Notes: a model not told the origin generated them from the sequence alone. Counted from the first letter of the stretch, positions 1-7,783 are shown. The stretch: 18,497 nucleotides of DNA from Fimenecus sp964557975 (GCA_964557975.1 CAZLCG010000036.1:1-18497), one strand, 5' to 3'. Numbers and translations: made by a program.

Positions 1-139
1 ACATTACCAACGGCGAGGTTTTCTAATTTTGTAACACATCATTGACAAACCTACAGTTTTTATTTGTTTCAATTCTCATCCGCAGGTTTAAAGCATATAT
101 ATTAAAAGCCGAAACTGAGAAAGAGAAAAGGTGAGAATT
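1..139 (+). other. Upstream intergenic region with possible tail of a preceding gene
   Basis: An open frame from the window edge reads ITNGEVF and stops at 24-26, which could be the C-terminus of a gene outside the window; eight codons are too few to be sure. A TTGACA hexamer lies at 42-47, but no convincing -10 box sits 16-18 bp further on. A TATATT at 98-103 lacks a good -35. The promoter of the S1-domain gene is therefore not settled. The purine-rich stretch just before 140 supplies the Shine-Dalgarno site of that gene. Confidence 0.3.
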
Positions 140-1066
140 ATGAAAACATATTTACCTGAAGGTGTGAGATACGGCACTGAAGAAATGACGGCGAAGCTTT
201 CAAGCGAAAAAAGCATTTACGATGCCTACGCCGAGGGGGACTATCTTGAGGCAAAGGCGGCGCTGTGCGACAGCGGACACAATCTGCATTTCAACCTCGG
301 TTCGGGAATCAAGGGATATATGCCTCACGACGAATGCGCCGAAGGCGTTGCCGACGGCACAGTGCGCGATATTGCAGTTATCACAAGGGTAAATAAGCCG
401 ACGGGATTTATAATAACGGGCTTTATAAACGGCGCTTCGGGAGAAAAAATCGCAGTCCTCAGCAGAACCGAATACCAAAAGGAATGCAGGAAAAATTACA
501 TAAGCAATCTTCGCGCGGGCGATATTATAGACGCGCGAGTAAGCCACATTGAGCCTTTCGGAGCGTTCTGCGACATAGGCGCGGGAATAACCGCTCTTTT
601 ACCGATAGACGGTATTTCCGTTTCAAGAATACCGAGTCCGAGCGCAAGATTCTCGGCGGGCGACGATATAAAAGCGGTTGTAAAATCCGTTGACGAAAAC
701 GGCAGAATAACGCTTTCGCACAAGGAGCTTTTAGGCACTTGGGCGGAAAACGCGGCTCTGTTTAACGCGGGCGAAACAGTAACGGGAATCATACGTTCGG
801 TTGAACAGTACGGGGTTTTCGTTGAGCTTATGCCGAACCTTGCGGGGCTTGCGGAGCTGAGCGGTCTTGCGGTTCCCGGAGACACCGCGAGCGTTTTTAT
901 TAAAAGCATCAATCCCGAAAGGATGAAAATAAAGCTGATTATCGTCGACTGCGGCGCTCCCGAAAAGGACAGACAACCGATAAAATACTTTGTCAAGTCA
1001 GGACACATAGATTACTGGCGTTATTCCCCCGACGGGGCTGACAAAATAATAGTTTCGGAATTTTGA
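140..1066 (+). CDS. S1 RNA-binding domain protein (ribosomal protein S1-like)
   Basis: A 308-residue soluble protein with OB-fold S1 modules, expected to bind single-stranded RNA and possibly act like ribosomal protein S1 in translation. Two S1 modules are clear: residues ~125-198 (signature GDIIDARVSHIEPFGAFCDIG, then ITLSHKELLG at the end) and ~211-270 (GETVTGIIRSVEQYGVFVEL). Residues ~35-110 look like a degenerate third module (NLGSGIKGYMPHDE). The ATG at 140 is preferred over the in-frame GTG at 131 because the AAAGGTGA Shine-Dalgarno lies just upstream of the ATG and overlaps the GTG. The protein is shorter than a four- to six-module bacterial S1, so it may be a Clostridia-type short homologue. 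Family is confident, exact role is inferred. Confidence 0.85.
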   Translation: MKTYLPEGVRYGTEEMTAKLSSEKSIYDAYAEGDYLEAKAALCDSGHNLHFNLGSGIKGYMPHDECAEGVADGTVRDIAVITRVNKPTGFIITGFINGASGEKIAVLSRTEYQKECRKNYISNLRAGDIIDARVSHIEPFGAFCDIGAGITALLPIDGISVSRIPSPSARFSAGDDIKAVVKSVDENGRITLSHKELLGTWAENAALFNAGETVTGIIRSVEQYGVFVELMPNLAGLAELSGLAVPGDTASVFIKSINPERMKIKLIIVDCGAPEKDRQPIKYFVKSGHIDYWRYSPDGADKIIVSEF

Positions 1067-1076
1067 CAAAAATTTA

Positions 1077-1105
1077 TTGATATTTATATATAATTATGGT
1101 ACAAT
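1077..1105 (+). promoter_or_regulatory. Sigma-A promoter of the dockerin hydrolase
   Basis: TTGATA at 1077-1082, a 17-bp AT-rich spacer, and TACAAT at 1100-1105. The predicted start is near 1112, about 27 nt before the ATG. It lies directly after the stop of the S1-domain gene, so the hydrolase is probably its own transcription unit. Confidence 0.75.
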
Positions 1106-1138
1106 TTCCCTATAACAAAATAGGGAGGCTCTTTTTTG

Positions 1139-2815
1139 ATGTTTAAAAAATCGGTTAAAAAGATTTTATGCGTTGCGACGGCTGTTGCTGTTATTGCCGC
1201 TTGCTTACTGCCCTCGTTCGCGGAAGCGGGGGAATGCTCCTGCGGTAAAAATCCGATGCTTATAATTTCGGGATTTTCACAGTATCAGCTTATAAATTAT
1301 GAAACGGGCGAATCCGCATGGGCGCCCGAAACCGATAAAATTGTCGACGCGGTTACCGCTGTTTTGCCGTCGCTTACGAAGTTCCTTGCGTCTGAGCAAA
1401 AGCAGTCGGACTGCGACGCGTTTTGCGATGTGCTTATTCCCGAGGTCAATAAGGTTCTCGACGATATAGCGGTTCTGCCCGACGGCACTCCCAAGCACAG
1501 CGAGGTTGCCCTAAAGGCTCAGTTTACCGAAAACGTCGCGTATTACGGAATTGAAACGGTAATGGGCGACGGGCTTTTCGGGAACGATATAGTCAAAACC
1601 GCCTGTAACGCGGTGGGCGCCGACCACGTTTGGGTTTACGGTCTTGACTGGCGCGTTGACCCCATGGTTCTTGCCGATGAAATTCACGGTTACATCGAGC
1701 ATATAGTCAACACGTCGGGGCACGACAAGGTTTCAATTTCGGGCATCAGCATGGGCGGCGTTATTATGACGGCGTATCTCGCGAAATACGGCACGGAGCA
1801 TCTGAGCAACATTACAATGCTCTCCTCCGCGTTTACGGGGCTTGACATGATAGGTCAGCTCTTTACGGGCAATATAGAAATTGACGAGCAGGGGCTTTAC
1901 AGCATTATAACCCAAGCGGCGGGCAGCGGCACAATAAGCGATGTGCTTAGCTCAACGGGCATACTCGAAAAGCTTATTCCCGTTATTGAAACGCTGTTAA
2001 AGTTTGATAAGGACAGGATATATACCGAGTGTCTTATTCCGAATTTCGGTTACAATACGGGAATGTGGGCGTTTGTTCCGGATTCTTATTTTGCTGCGGC
2101 AAAGAAATTTATGAACGCGCGAATGAACGACGGCTCCCCCGAGCAGACTGAGCTTTTCTGGCAGAGGGTTAACGATTACCATTACAACGCGCAGAATAAA
2201 ATCGGTGAGATCCTTAATACGGCAAAGGCTGACGGAGTTTGCGTCGCTGTTGTTTCAAACTACAATCTGCAAATCGCGCCGATTACACCTTCGTCCAACC
2301 TTTCAAGCGATCAGGTTATCGAAACGATCCATACGAGCGGCTATGCTACGGTTGCGAATATCGGCGAAACTCTCGGCGACAGCTACCCGAGGAACGCGTA
2401 TCTTTCGCAGGACAGAATTATCGACGCGAGCACCTGCTATCTTCCCGACAACACATGGTTTATCAAGAACCAGCAGCATGTCGGCTTCAGCGAGAGCGGC
2501 CCGCAGGATAACGGCGCTTTCTACGCTTGGATTCTTACCGCGAAAACCCAGTACGACGTGTTTACGAACGCGAAATATCCGCAGTTTATGATATATGACG
2601 CGGAAAACAATAAGCTTTCCCCGCTTTCAAACCCGCAGGGCGATACCTCGTCCGACGGTCAGGTAAGTATTATTGACGCGAAGCTTGTGCTTGAGTACGC
2701 CGTAGGCTATGACTGCCTTGACAGCGCGGAGCTTTGGGCGGCAGATATGAACTATGACGGTTCGGTTACCGTTGCCGACGCGAAGCTGATCTTACAGCAA
2801 ATCGCGGAAGCGTAA
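1139..2815 (+). CDS. Secreted alpha/beta hydrolase with C-terminal type I dockerin
   Basis: A 558-residue exported protein. Residues 1 to ~30 form a signal peptide: a KKSVKK basic start, a hydrophobic VATAVAVIAACLL core, and a cut near FAEA. The body is an alpha/beta hydrolase: the nucleophile elbow GISMGG places the serine near residue 204, and a histidine in QQHVGF near 447 is a candidate triad member. Residues ~500-558 hold two dockerin repeats with Ca-binding loops (GDTSSDGQVSIIDAKL and ADMNYDGSVTVADAKL), which by family knowledge dock into cohesins of a scaffoldin. It is probably a lipase or esterase attached to a cellulosome-like complex; the substrate is unknown. The AGGGAGG site at 1122-1128 fits the ATG at 1139; the TTG at 1136 is an alternative. 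Confidence 0.85.
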   Translation: MFKKSVKKILCVATAVAVIAACLLPSFAEAGECSCGKNPMLIISGFSQYQLINYETGESAWAPETDKIVDAVTAVLPSLTKFLASEQKQSDCDAFCDVLIPEVNKVLDDIAVLPDGTPKHSEVALKAQFTENVAYYGIETVMGDGLFGNDIVKTACNAVGADHVWVYGLDWRVDPMVLADEIHGYIEHIVNTSGHDKVSISGISMGGVIMTAYLAKYGTEHLSNITMLSSAFTGLDMIGQLFTGNIEIDEQGLYSIITQAAGSGTISDVLSSTGILEKLIPVIETLLKFDKDRIYTECLIPNFGYNTGMWAFVPDSYFAAAKKFMNARMNDGSPEQTELFWQRVNDYHYNAQNKIGEILNTAKADGVCVAVVSNYNLQIAPITPSSNLSSDQVIETIHTSGYATVANIGETLGDSYPRNAYLSQDRIIDASTCYLPDNTWFIKNQQHVGFSESGPQDNGAFYAWILTAKTQYDVFTNAKYPQFMIYDAENNKLSPLSNPQGDTSSDGQVSIIDAKLVLEYAVGYDCLDSAELWAADMNYDGSVTVADAKLILQQIAEA

Positions 2816-2833
2816 AGTCTTAAAAAAATAAAT

Positions 2834-2921
2834 CACGGAGTTTCGGTGAGAGACTGTCTCTCACTGAAATTCTGAAATGTCCCCCGCCTTAAAGGCGGGG
2901 GACGTCTGCGTTTAGGTTATA
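2834..2921. repeat. GC-rich hairpin repeat, copy 1 (possible bidirectional terminator)
   Basis: This gap between convergent genes holds two hairpins. The first pairs 2842-2853 with 2857-2868 (12 bp, one G-U, 3-nt loop). The second pairs 2879-2888 with 2894-2903 (10-bp perfect GC-rich stem, 5-nt loop). A run of seven As at 2822-2828 would read as a T-run for - strand transcripts. Bases 2891-2921 match 8668-8698 at 28 of 31 positions. The CACGGAGTT at 2834-2842 and the ATGTCCCCCGCCTT core recur at 17248-17290. It probably ends both the hydrolase and the ribbon-helix-helix transcripts. Confidence 0.6.
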
Positions 2922-2957
2922 TATCATAACCTGTAAAATTTTTATCCGTATATCTTA

Positions 2958-3155
2958 TCACTGATCCGCGATTTCACAGTGGGCAATAGCGTAATCCAGC
3001 AAAATATTGATAATTTCATTTCTGGAACGGTTGGTATCGGCGGAAATCCCGTCAAGGACAGCGGCGGTTTCATCCTTGATTCTGACCGAAAAGGTTTTAA
3101 ACCCGTCGTCGCCCTTCAGCTTGTTTTTCTTTTGAATAACTAATTTTTCTTCCAT
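2958..3155 (-). CDS. Small ribbon-helix-helix DNA-binding protein
   Basis: A 65-residue protein starting MEEKLVIQKK. A basic N-terminus is followed by the strand KTFSVRI, helix A (ETAAVLDGISADT), the turn NRSRNE and helix B (IINILLDYAIAHCE), the layout of Arc/MetJ/CopG-type dimeric regulators. The frame stays open up to 3305, but that upstream part is AT-rich and reads like non-coding sequence. An ATG at 3167 (69 residues) is the main alternative start. Neither has a strong Shine-Dalgarno, so the start is uncertain. It is divergent from the promoter and dyad at 3268-3306, so it may regulate that region or itself. No toxin partner is adjacent. Confidence 0.7.
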   Translation of the reverse strand: MEEKLVIQKKNKLKGDDGFKTFSVRIKDETAAVLDGISADTNRSRNEIINILLDYAIAHCEIADQ

Positions 3156-3267
3156 ATCAATTTCCATGCGATACGTCAGCCCTGCAAACAAGAACAGAAA
3201 AACGGTTTTACATATGCTGTATCGCGCCTTTCGTTGTTTTAACAATATTGTCAAATATATTTTACAC

Positions 3268-3296
3268 TTGACATAGGTTGAATAGTATGTTATTAT
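3268..3296 (+). promoter_or_regulatory. Strong sigma-A promoter P1 overlapping a dyad
   Basis: A perfect TTGACA at 3268-3273, a 17-bp spacer, and TATTAT at 3291-3296. The inverted repeat TATGTTA/TAACATA (3286-3292 and 3300-3306) spans the -10 box and a second dyad AACATA/TATGTT follows at 3301-3315, an arrangement suited to a dimeric repressor. No intact gene follows within 290 bp. Confidence 0.65.
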
Positions 3297-3327
3297 TTCT
3301 AACATAAAATATGTTAATCAATGAAAA

Positions 3328-3367
3328 GAGGTATATTTATGCAAAAAAAATAAAAATTTTGCGGGTT
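3328..3367 (+). pseudogene. Decayed copy of the LRR gene start (RBS plus first codons)
   Basis: Bases 3328-3348 match 3589-3609 (GAGG, AT-rich spacer, ATGCAAAAAA) with only two differences. Bases 3352-3367 match 3617-3632 at 14 of 16 positions. A short deletion relative to the intact gene brings TAA into frame after ATG CAA AAA AAA, leaving a four-codon reading frame at 3339-3353. With promoter P1 upstream and a hairpin plus T-run downstream, it reads as the stub of a paralogous secreted-protein gene whose body was lost. A functional leader peptide is a less likely alternative. Confidence 0.5.
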
Positions 3368-3500
3368 CGGTATGTGTTGCGTGTTTAAAAGCTGTATATG
3401 AGGAAAAGACAGTTTTTTTTCTTTATAACACTTAAAAGCTGTGTGAATAAATGTAACAATTTTTATCGAAGAAATCCACGTTTACGGGCATTTTTACCCC

Positions 3501-3551
3501 TGCTACCGAACTTGTCAAAAAATAAACAACAACGGTAGCAATTGTTTTTTT
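3501..3551 (+). terminator. Hairpin plus T-run upstream of the LRR gene
   Basis: TGCTACCG at 3501-3508 pairs with CGGTAGCA at 3533-3540. A short inner TTGT/ACAA pairing lies in the loop, and ATTGTTTTTTT follows at 3541-3551. It has the form of an intrinsic terminator and would stop transcripts coming from P1. It ends exactly where promoter P2 of the LRR gene begins. Confidence 0.55.
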
Positions 3552-3570
3552 AAATTTCAAACTGTAGAAT
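3542..3570 (+). promoter_or_regulatory. Promoter P2 of the LRR protein gene
   Basis: TTGTTT at 3542-3547, a 17-bp spacer, and TAGAAT at 3565-3570. The predicted start is near 3577, giving a short leader that contains the GGGAGG Shine-Dalgarno at 3587-3592. The -35 box lies inside the T-run of the preceding hairpin. Confidence 0.6.
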
Positions 3571-3599
3571 AACATAAAAATCAGTTGGGAGGAAAATTT

Positions 3600-6500
3600 A
3601 TGCAAAAAACATCAAGAAAAATTTTGTCGGTTCTTTTGGCGGTGATTATGGTGCTGTCGATTGTGCCGACGGCGGGCGTTGTTTCGTTTGCCGCGACAAG
3701 CGGAGACTGGTCGTATTACGTTTTGTCGGAGGACGATAAGACCTGCAGCATCACGGATTATACAGGCTCGGCAACGGATCTGACTATCCCGTCGGCGATA
3801 GACGGATATACCGTTACGAGTATAGGATCGTGGACTTTTGAAGATTGCACTTCGCTTGAAAGCATAACGATCCCCGACAGCGTAACAAGTATAGGAGATT
3901 ATGCTTTTTATGAATGCACCAAGCTTACAAGCATAAATGTTGACGCTGATAATGAATATTACAGCAGTGATAACGGAGTTTTATTTAACAAAGACAAAAC
4001 AGAGCTTATAAAATATCCTGAGGGCAAAACGGATACATCTTATGTAATACCCGACAGCGTGACGAGTATAGGATATGAGGCGTTCTATAAATGCACCTCG
4101 CTTACAAGCGTAACAATACCCGACAGCGTGACGAGTATAGGATATTGTGCTTTCCTTGATTGCACCTCGCTTGAAAGCGTAACGATAGGCGACGGCGTAA
4201 CGAGTATAGGATATATGGCTTTCCGTGGTTGCACCTCGCTTAAAAGCGTAACGATACCCGACAGCTTAACAAGTATAGGAGATTATGCTTTCCTTGATTG
4301 CACCTCGCTTGAAAGCGTAACGATACCCGACAGCGTGACGAGTATAGGCTCGTGGGCTTTCGAGAATTGCACTTCGCTTGCAAGCATAACTTTCCCAGAC
4401 AGCGTAACGAGTATAGGAAACGGTACTTTCTCCGGCTGCACCTCGCTTACAAGCGTAACAATACCCGATAGCGTAACGAGTATAGGATATTCTGCCTTTG
4501 AGAATTGCACCTCTCTTGAAAGCATAAATGTTGACGCTGATAATAAATATTACAGCAGTGATAACGGAGTTTTATTTAACAAAGACAAAACAGAGCTTAT
4601 ACAGTATCCTGCGGGCAAAACGGATACATCTTATGTAATACCGAACAGCGTTACGAGTATAGGGAGTAAAACTTTCTACGGTTGCACCTCTCTTACAAGC
4701 GTAACAATACCCGACAGCGTAACGAGTATAGGAAATTATGCTTTTGAATATTGCTCCAAGCTTGCAAGTGTAACTATCCCCGACAGCGTAACAAGTATAG
4801 GATATTGGGCTTTCTATAACTGCACCTCGCTTGAAAGCGTAACAATACCCGACAGCGTAACAAGTATAGAATGGGGCGCTTTCTACGGCTGCACCTCTCT
4901 TACAAGCGTAACAATACCCGATAGCGTAACGAGTATAGGAGATGAAGCTTTCCATGGTTGCACCTCTCTTACAAGCGTAACAATACCCGATAGCGTAACG
5001 AGTATAGGATATATGGCTTTCTGTAATTGCACCTCGCTTACAAGCGTAACAATACCCGACAGCGTAACGAGTATAGACTCGCTGGCTTTTGAATATTGCA
5101 CCTCGCTTGAAAGCGTAACAATACCCGACAGCGTAACGAGTATAGGATATGAAGCTTTCTATAATACCGCTTACTATAACAATGAGGATAATTGGGAAAA
5201 CGGCGTACTGTACATAGGCAATCATTTGATTGAAGCAAATACAGATATATCGGGCAGCTACGAAATTAAAGAAGGAACACTTACAATTGCCGTTTATGCT
5301 TTCGAGGGCTGCAAATCACTTACAAGCGCAACTATCCCCGACAGCGTGACGAGCATTGGAGGCAGTGTTTTCTCCGGCTGCACCTCTCTTGAAAGAGTAG
5401 CGATAGGCGACGGCGTGACGAGTATAGGCTCGTGGGCATTCGAGAATTGCACCTCGCTTGAAAGCATAACGATACCCGATAGCGTAACGAGTATAGGAAG
5501 AAGTGCTTTCTATAATACCGCTTACTATAACAACAGTGATAATTGGGAAAACGGCGTACTGTACATAAGCAATCATTTAATTAAAGCAAATACAGACATA
5601 TCGGGCAGCTACGAAATTAAAGAAGGAACACTTGCAATTGCCGATGAGGCTTTCGACGATTGCATCTCGCTTAAAAGCATAACGATACCCAATAGCGTTA
5701 CGAGTATAGGAGAAAGTGCTTTCTCCGGCTGCACCTCGCTTAAAAGCATAACTATACCCGACAGCGTAACAAGTATAGGAGATTATGCTTTCTATGGCTG
5801 CAAATCGCTTACAAGCGTAACTATCCCCGACAGCGTGACGAGTATAGGAAGTTGGGCTTTCAATGGATGCACCTCGCTTGAAAGCGTAACGATACCTGAC
5901 AGTGTTACGAGTATTGGTCACCATGCCTTTGGATATTATTATAATGGAGATTATAAAAAAATTTACGGCTTTACAATTTACGGCTATACGGGAACAGAAG
6001 CGGAAAGTTACGCGAATGATAACGGGTTTACCTTCATCGCTTTGATCGCTGTAACAAATACCGAAAACGGCATTTCCGTTATCTTCCCCAAAGATGACAT
6101 TCCCGACGAAAACACGGTTTTGAATGTAGAAAAGCTGACTGCCGGGGAAAATGGAACCGTATATGAGATTACCCTGACCTTAAACGGCGAAGCAGTTCAG
6201 CCCGCGGGCGAGGTCACCGTCAAAATACCCGTACCCGATACGATGGACGGAAACAAATGCAAAGTTTACCGTCAGGAAACGGACGGAGCGTATACGGATA
6301 TGAACGCCGTATATGAGGACGGCTATATGGCTTTCACCACCGACCATTTCAGCGTATATGTTGTTAAGGAAGCGGAAACCGATTACACCGAATACAACAA
6401 GGCTGTTAAACAGGCGAACGCGATTGACAGAAGCCAATATACGGCTGAAAGCCTTGCGGCTCTCGACAGCGCTTTGGCGGTCGATGTAAGCAGCGCTTCA

Positions 6501-7166
6501 CAGGAGGAAATTGACGCGCAGACCGAGGTTATACTTAACGCGGTAAACGCTCTTGAATACAAGTCGGCGGATTACACCGAATACGACAAGGCAGTTGAAC
6601 AGGCAAACGCGATAGACAGAAGCCAGTATACGGCTGAAAGCCTTGCGGTTCTTGACAGCGCATTGGCGGTCGATGTAAGCGGTAAAAATATTACCGAGCA
6701 GTCCGTTGTCGACGCACAGACCGAAGCGATAACCGACGCGCTTAAATCGCTTGTTAAAAGAGTTGCGATGTACCGCCTTTACAATCCCAATTCGGGCGAG
6801 CATTTCTATACGTCGAACACAGGCGAGAGAGATAACCTCGTAAAGCTCGGTTGGAATTATGAAGGCATAGGCTGGTACGCGCCCTCGAAGTCTGCAACTC
6901 CCGTTTACAGACTGTATAACAAGAACGGCGGCGAGCATCATTACACAGCAAGCGTGACCGAAAGAGACAGGCTCGTTTCGCTCGGCTGGAATTATGAGGG
7001 TATCGGCTGGAATTCGGATGACGCGCAGGGCGTACCGCTGTACCGTCAGTATAACCCGAACGCCTTTGCGAACAACCACAACTACACGGCGAGCAAGACC
7101 GAGAACGACCGCCTTGTCTCCTACGGCTGGAGATATGAAGGAATCGGCTGGTACGGCGTGGCGTAA
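3600..7166 (+). CDS. Secreted BspA-like leucine-rich repeat protein with FIVAR and DUF5648-type modules
   Basis: A 1188-residue exported protein. Residues 1 to ~32 form a signal peptide (KTSRKI, then a hydrophobic core, cut near SFAA). Residues ~45-805 carry about 26 LRR_5/BspA repeats of 23 residues, each of the form VTSIGxxAFxxCTSLxSVTIPDS. Two paired insertions interrupt the array (IN-VDADN type and YNTAYYNN type). Residues ~814-925 form a beta-rich linker. Two FIVAR-like helical modules follow (DYTEYNKAVKQANAID at ~928, DYTEYDKAVEQANAID at ~990). Three DUF5648-like repeats (YRLYNPNSGEHFYTS ... WNYEGIGWY) fill ~1056-1188. BspA proteins usually mediate adhesion to host or matrix. No LPXTG, dockerin or membrane anchor is visible, so retention probably depends on the C-terminal repeats. 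The ATG at 3600 is chosen for its GGGAGG site; TTG 3585 is unlikely. Confidence 0.9.
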   Translation: MQKTSRKILSVLLAVIMVLSIVPTAGVVSFAATSGDWSYYVLSEDDKTCSITDYTGSATDLTIPSAIDGYTVTSIGSWTFEDCTSLESITIPDSVTSIGDYAFYECTKLTSINVDADNEYYSSDNGVLFNKDKTELIKYPEGKTDTSYVIPDSVTSIGYEAFYKCTSLTSVTIPDSVTSIGYCAFLDCTSLESVTIGDGVTSIGYMAFRGCTSLKSVTIPDSLTSIGDYAFLDCTSLESVTIPDSVTSIGSWAFENCTSLASITFPDSVTSIGNGTFSGCTSLTSVTIPDSVTSIGYSAFENCTSLESINVDADNKYYSSDNGVLFNKDKTELIQYPAGKTDTSYVIPNSVTSIGSKTFYGCTSLTSVTIPDSVTSIGNYAFEYCSKLASVTIPDSVTSIGYWAFYNCTSLESVTIPDSVTSIEWGAFYGCTSLTSVTIPDSVTSIGDEAFHGCTSLTSVTIPDSVTSIGYMAFCNCTSLTSVTIPDSVTSIDSLAFEYCTSLESVTIPDSVTSIGYEAFYNTAYYNNEDNWENGVLYIGNHLIEANTDISGSYEIKEGTLTIAVYAFEGCKSLTSATIPDSVTSIGGSVFSGCTSLERVAIGDGVTSIGSWAFENCTSLESITIPDSVTSIGRSAFYNTAYYNNSDNWENGVLYISNHLIKANTDISGSYEIKEGTLAIADEAFDDCISLKSITIPNSVTSIGESAFSGCTSLKSITIPDSVTSIGDYAFYGCKSLTSVTIPDSVTSIGSWAFNGCTSLESVTIPDSVTSIGHHAFGYYYNGDYKKIYGFTIYGYTGTEAESYANDNGFTFIALIAVTNTENGISVIFPKDDIPDENTVLNVEKLTAGENGTVYEITLTLNGEAVQPAGEVTVKIPVPDTMDGNKCKVYRQETDGAYTDMNAVYEDGYMAFTTDHFSVYVVKEAETDYTEYNKAVKQANAIDRSQYTAESLAALDSALAVDVSSASQEEIDAQTEVILNAVNALEYKSADYTEYDKAVEQANAIDRSQYTAESLAVLDSALAVDVSGKNITEQSVVDAQTEAITDALKSLVKRVAMYRLYNPNSGEHFYTSNTGERDNLVKLGWNYEGIGWYAPSKSATPVYRLYNKNGGEHHYTASVTERDRLVSLGWNYEGIGWNSDDAQGVPLYRQYNPNAFANNHNYTASKTENDRLVSYGWRYEGIGWYGVA
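3931..4050 (+). repeat. Long in-frame duplication within the LRR gene, copy 1 of 2
   Basis: About 120 bp encoding the VDADN-EYYSSDNGVLFNKDK insertion is repeated almost exactly 591 bp downstream (4522-4641). The offset equals seven 69-bp units plus one 108-bp insert, so a block of seven units was probably duplicated together. Confidence 0.75.
5160..5292 (+). repeat. Second long in-frame duplication within the LRR gene, copy 1 of 2
   Basis: The segment encoding YNTAYYNNEDNWENGVLY through EIKEGTL recurs 351 bp downstream (5511-5643) with few changes. The offset of 117 codons equals three 23-residue units plus a 48-residue insert, again suggesting block duplication. Confidence 0.75.
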
Positions 7167-7192
7167 AATTAAAATATTTTGCCAATTCGTAG

Positions 7193-7213
7193 GGACAGCC
7201 CTTGCGGCTGTCC
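7193..7213 (+). repeat. Short palindromic intergenic repeat
   Basis: GGACAGCC at 7193-7200 and GGCTGTCC at 7206-7213 form an 8-bp stem with a CTTGC loop, 26 bp after the LRR gene stop. The sequence resembles small repeats common between genes of gut Clostridia. No T-run follows, so it is a weak terminator at best. Confidence 0.5.
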
Positions 7214-7277
7214 GTATCAGAGTTAAAGCAATAAATTTATATCCGTATCAAAAATTTAAAGCAATAATTTCATAACT

Positions 7278-7316
7278 AACGGGACAGATGAAAATTCGTC
7301 TGTCCCGTTTACTGTT
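7278..7316 (+). terminator. Intrinsic terminator of the LRR protein gene
   Basis: AACGGGACAGA at 7278-7288 pairs perfectly with TCTGTCCCGTT at 7299-7309. Two further inner pairs give a ~13-bp stem with a 6-nt loop, followed by a T-rich tail to 7316. Confidence 0.7.
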
Positions 7317-7395
7317 TTATCCGTAAATTTCGAGTTGCGCGTAGGGCGCGGCGTCCCTGCCGAACCGTTTTCTATTCTCTTGTTGAAGTTGTATA

Positions 7396-7783
7396 CCTTT
7401 TCAGCCTCCCTTGTGTAAAGGGAGGTGGCAAACGCATTGCGTTTGACGGAGGGATTGACATGTTAGGAAAAAATAAAATTCGTTTTTTTATTTTATCTAC
7501 AATCCTCAGTCGTTATATGCCTCCCTTGTAAGCGGGAGGAGGACCGCCGTTCGGCGGTGGAGGGATTGCAATTTTAGAAATAATTTAGACTGACATTTTG
7601 ATTTTATTTACAATCCCTCAGTCATCTAACGATGACAGCTCCCGCTTACAAGGGAGCCTGAAAAGAAGCAATCCCTCAGTCAGCTTACGCTAACAGCTCC
7701 CTCGGGGAGGGAGCGAAAAAGGATTGAATTGAAAACTCCCTCAGTCAGCTTACGCCGACAGCCGCTGACGGAGTGCTGCTCCG
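7396..7783. repeat. Cluster of five related palindromic repeats (MITE-like)
   Basis: Five copies or parts of one element lie in the gap 7167-7885. Copy A is 7396-7458 and copy B 7500-7570, both reading CCTCCC ... GGAGG ... GGAGGGATTG. Copies C (7611-7665), D (7669-7722) and truncated E (7736-7783) lie in the opposite orientation, starting (CA)ATCCCTCAGTCA or CTCCCTCAGTCAG. Arms 7519-7538 and 7639-7658 match as inverted repeats at 18 of 20 positions and enclose an AT-rich core, so B and C together form a ~140-bp hairpin like a non-autonomous mobile element. No ORF is supported here. Confidence 0.7.

Larger units (their letters stand above)
3820..5935 (+). repeat. 69-bp tandem coding repeat array (LRR units)
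   Basis: The DNA encoding the LRRs is itself highly repetitive: units of 69 bp share blocks such as AACGAGTATAGGA and TGCACCTCGCTT almost unchanged, including at synonymous positions. This points to recent expansion or gene conversion. The repetition also creates long spurious antisense frames. It is a coding array, not CRISPR, because units are contiguous and in frame. Confidence 0.85.

Noticed and set aside
42..47. TTGACA hexamer as promoter of the S1-domain gene
   Set aside because: No acceptable -10 box at 16-18 bp spacing.
1108..1125. CCCTAT/ATAGGG hairpin overlapping the hydrolase ribosome site
   Set aside because: The predicted transcription start (~1112) lies inside the left arm, so the full stem would not be in the RNA.
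3156..3305. N-terminal extension of the ribbon-helix-helix protein to 115 residues
   Set aside because: The extra part is AT-rich, lacks a ribosome site and overlaps the divergent promoter and dyad; the conserved fold needs only the last ~60 residues.
4283..5924. Several long antisense open frames opposite the LRR repeats
   Set aside because: They are repeats of the same 23-codon pattern read backwards (for example TRYAVGYCYACKRGA) and have no start context; they result from the biased coding repeat.
3820..5935. CRISPR-like regular repeat
   Set aside because: Repeat units are contiguous, in frame and encode LRRs; there are no unique spacers and no cas genes.
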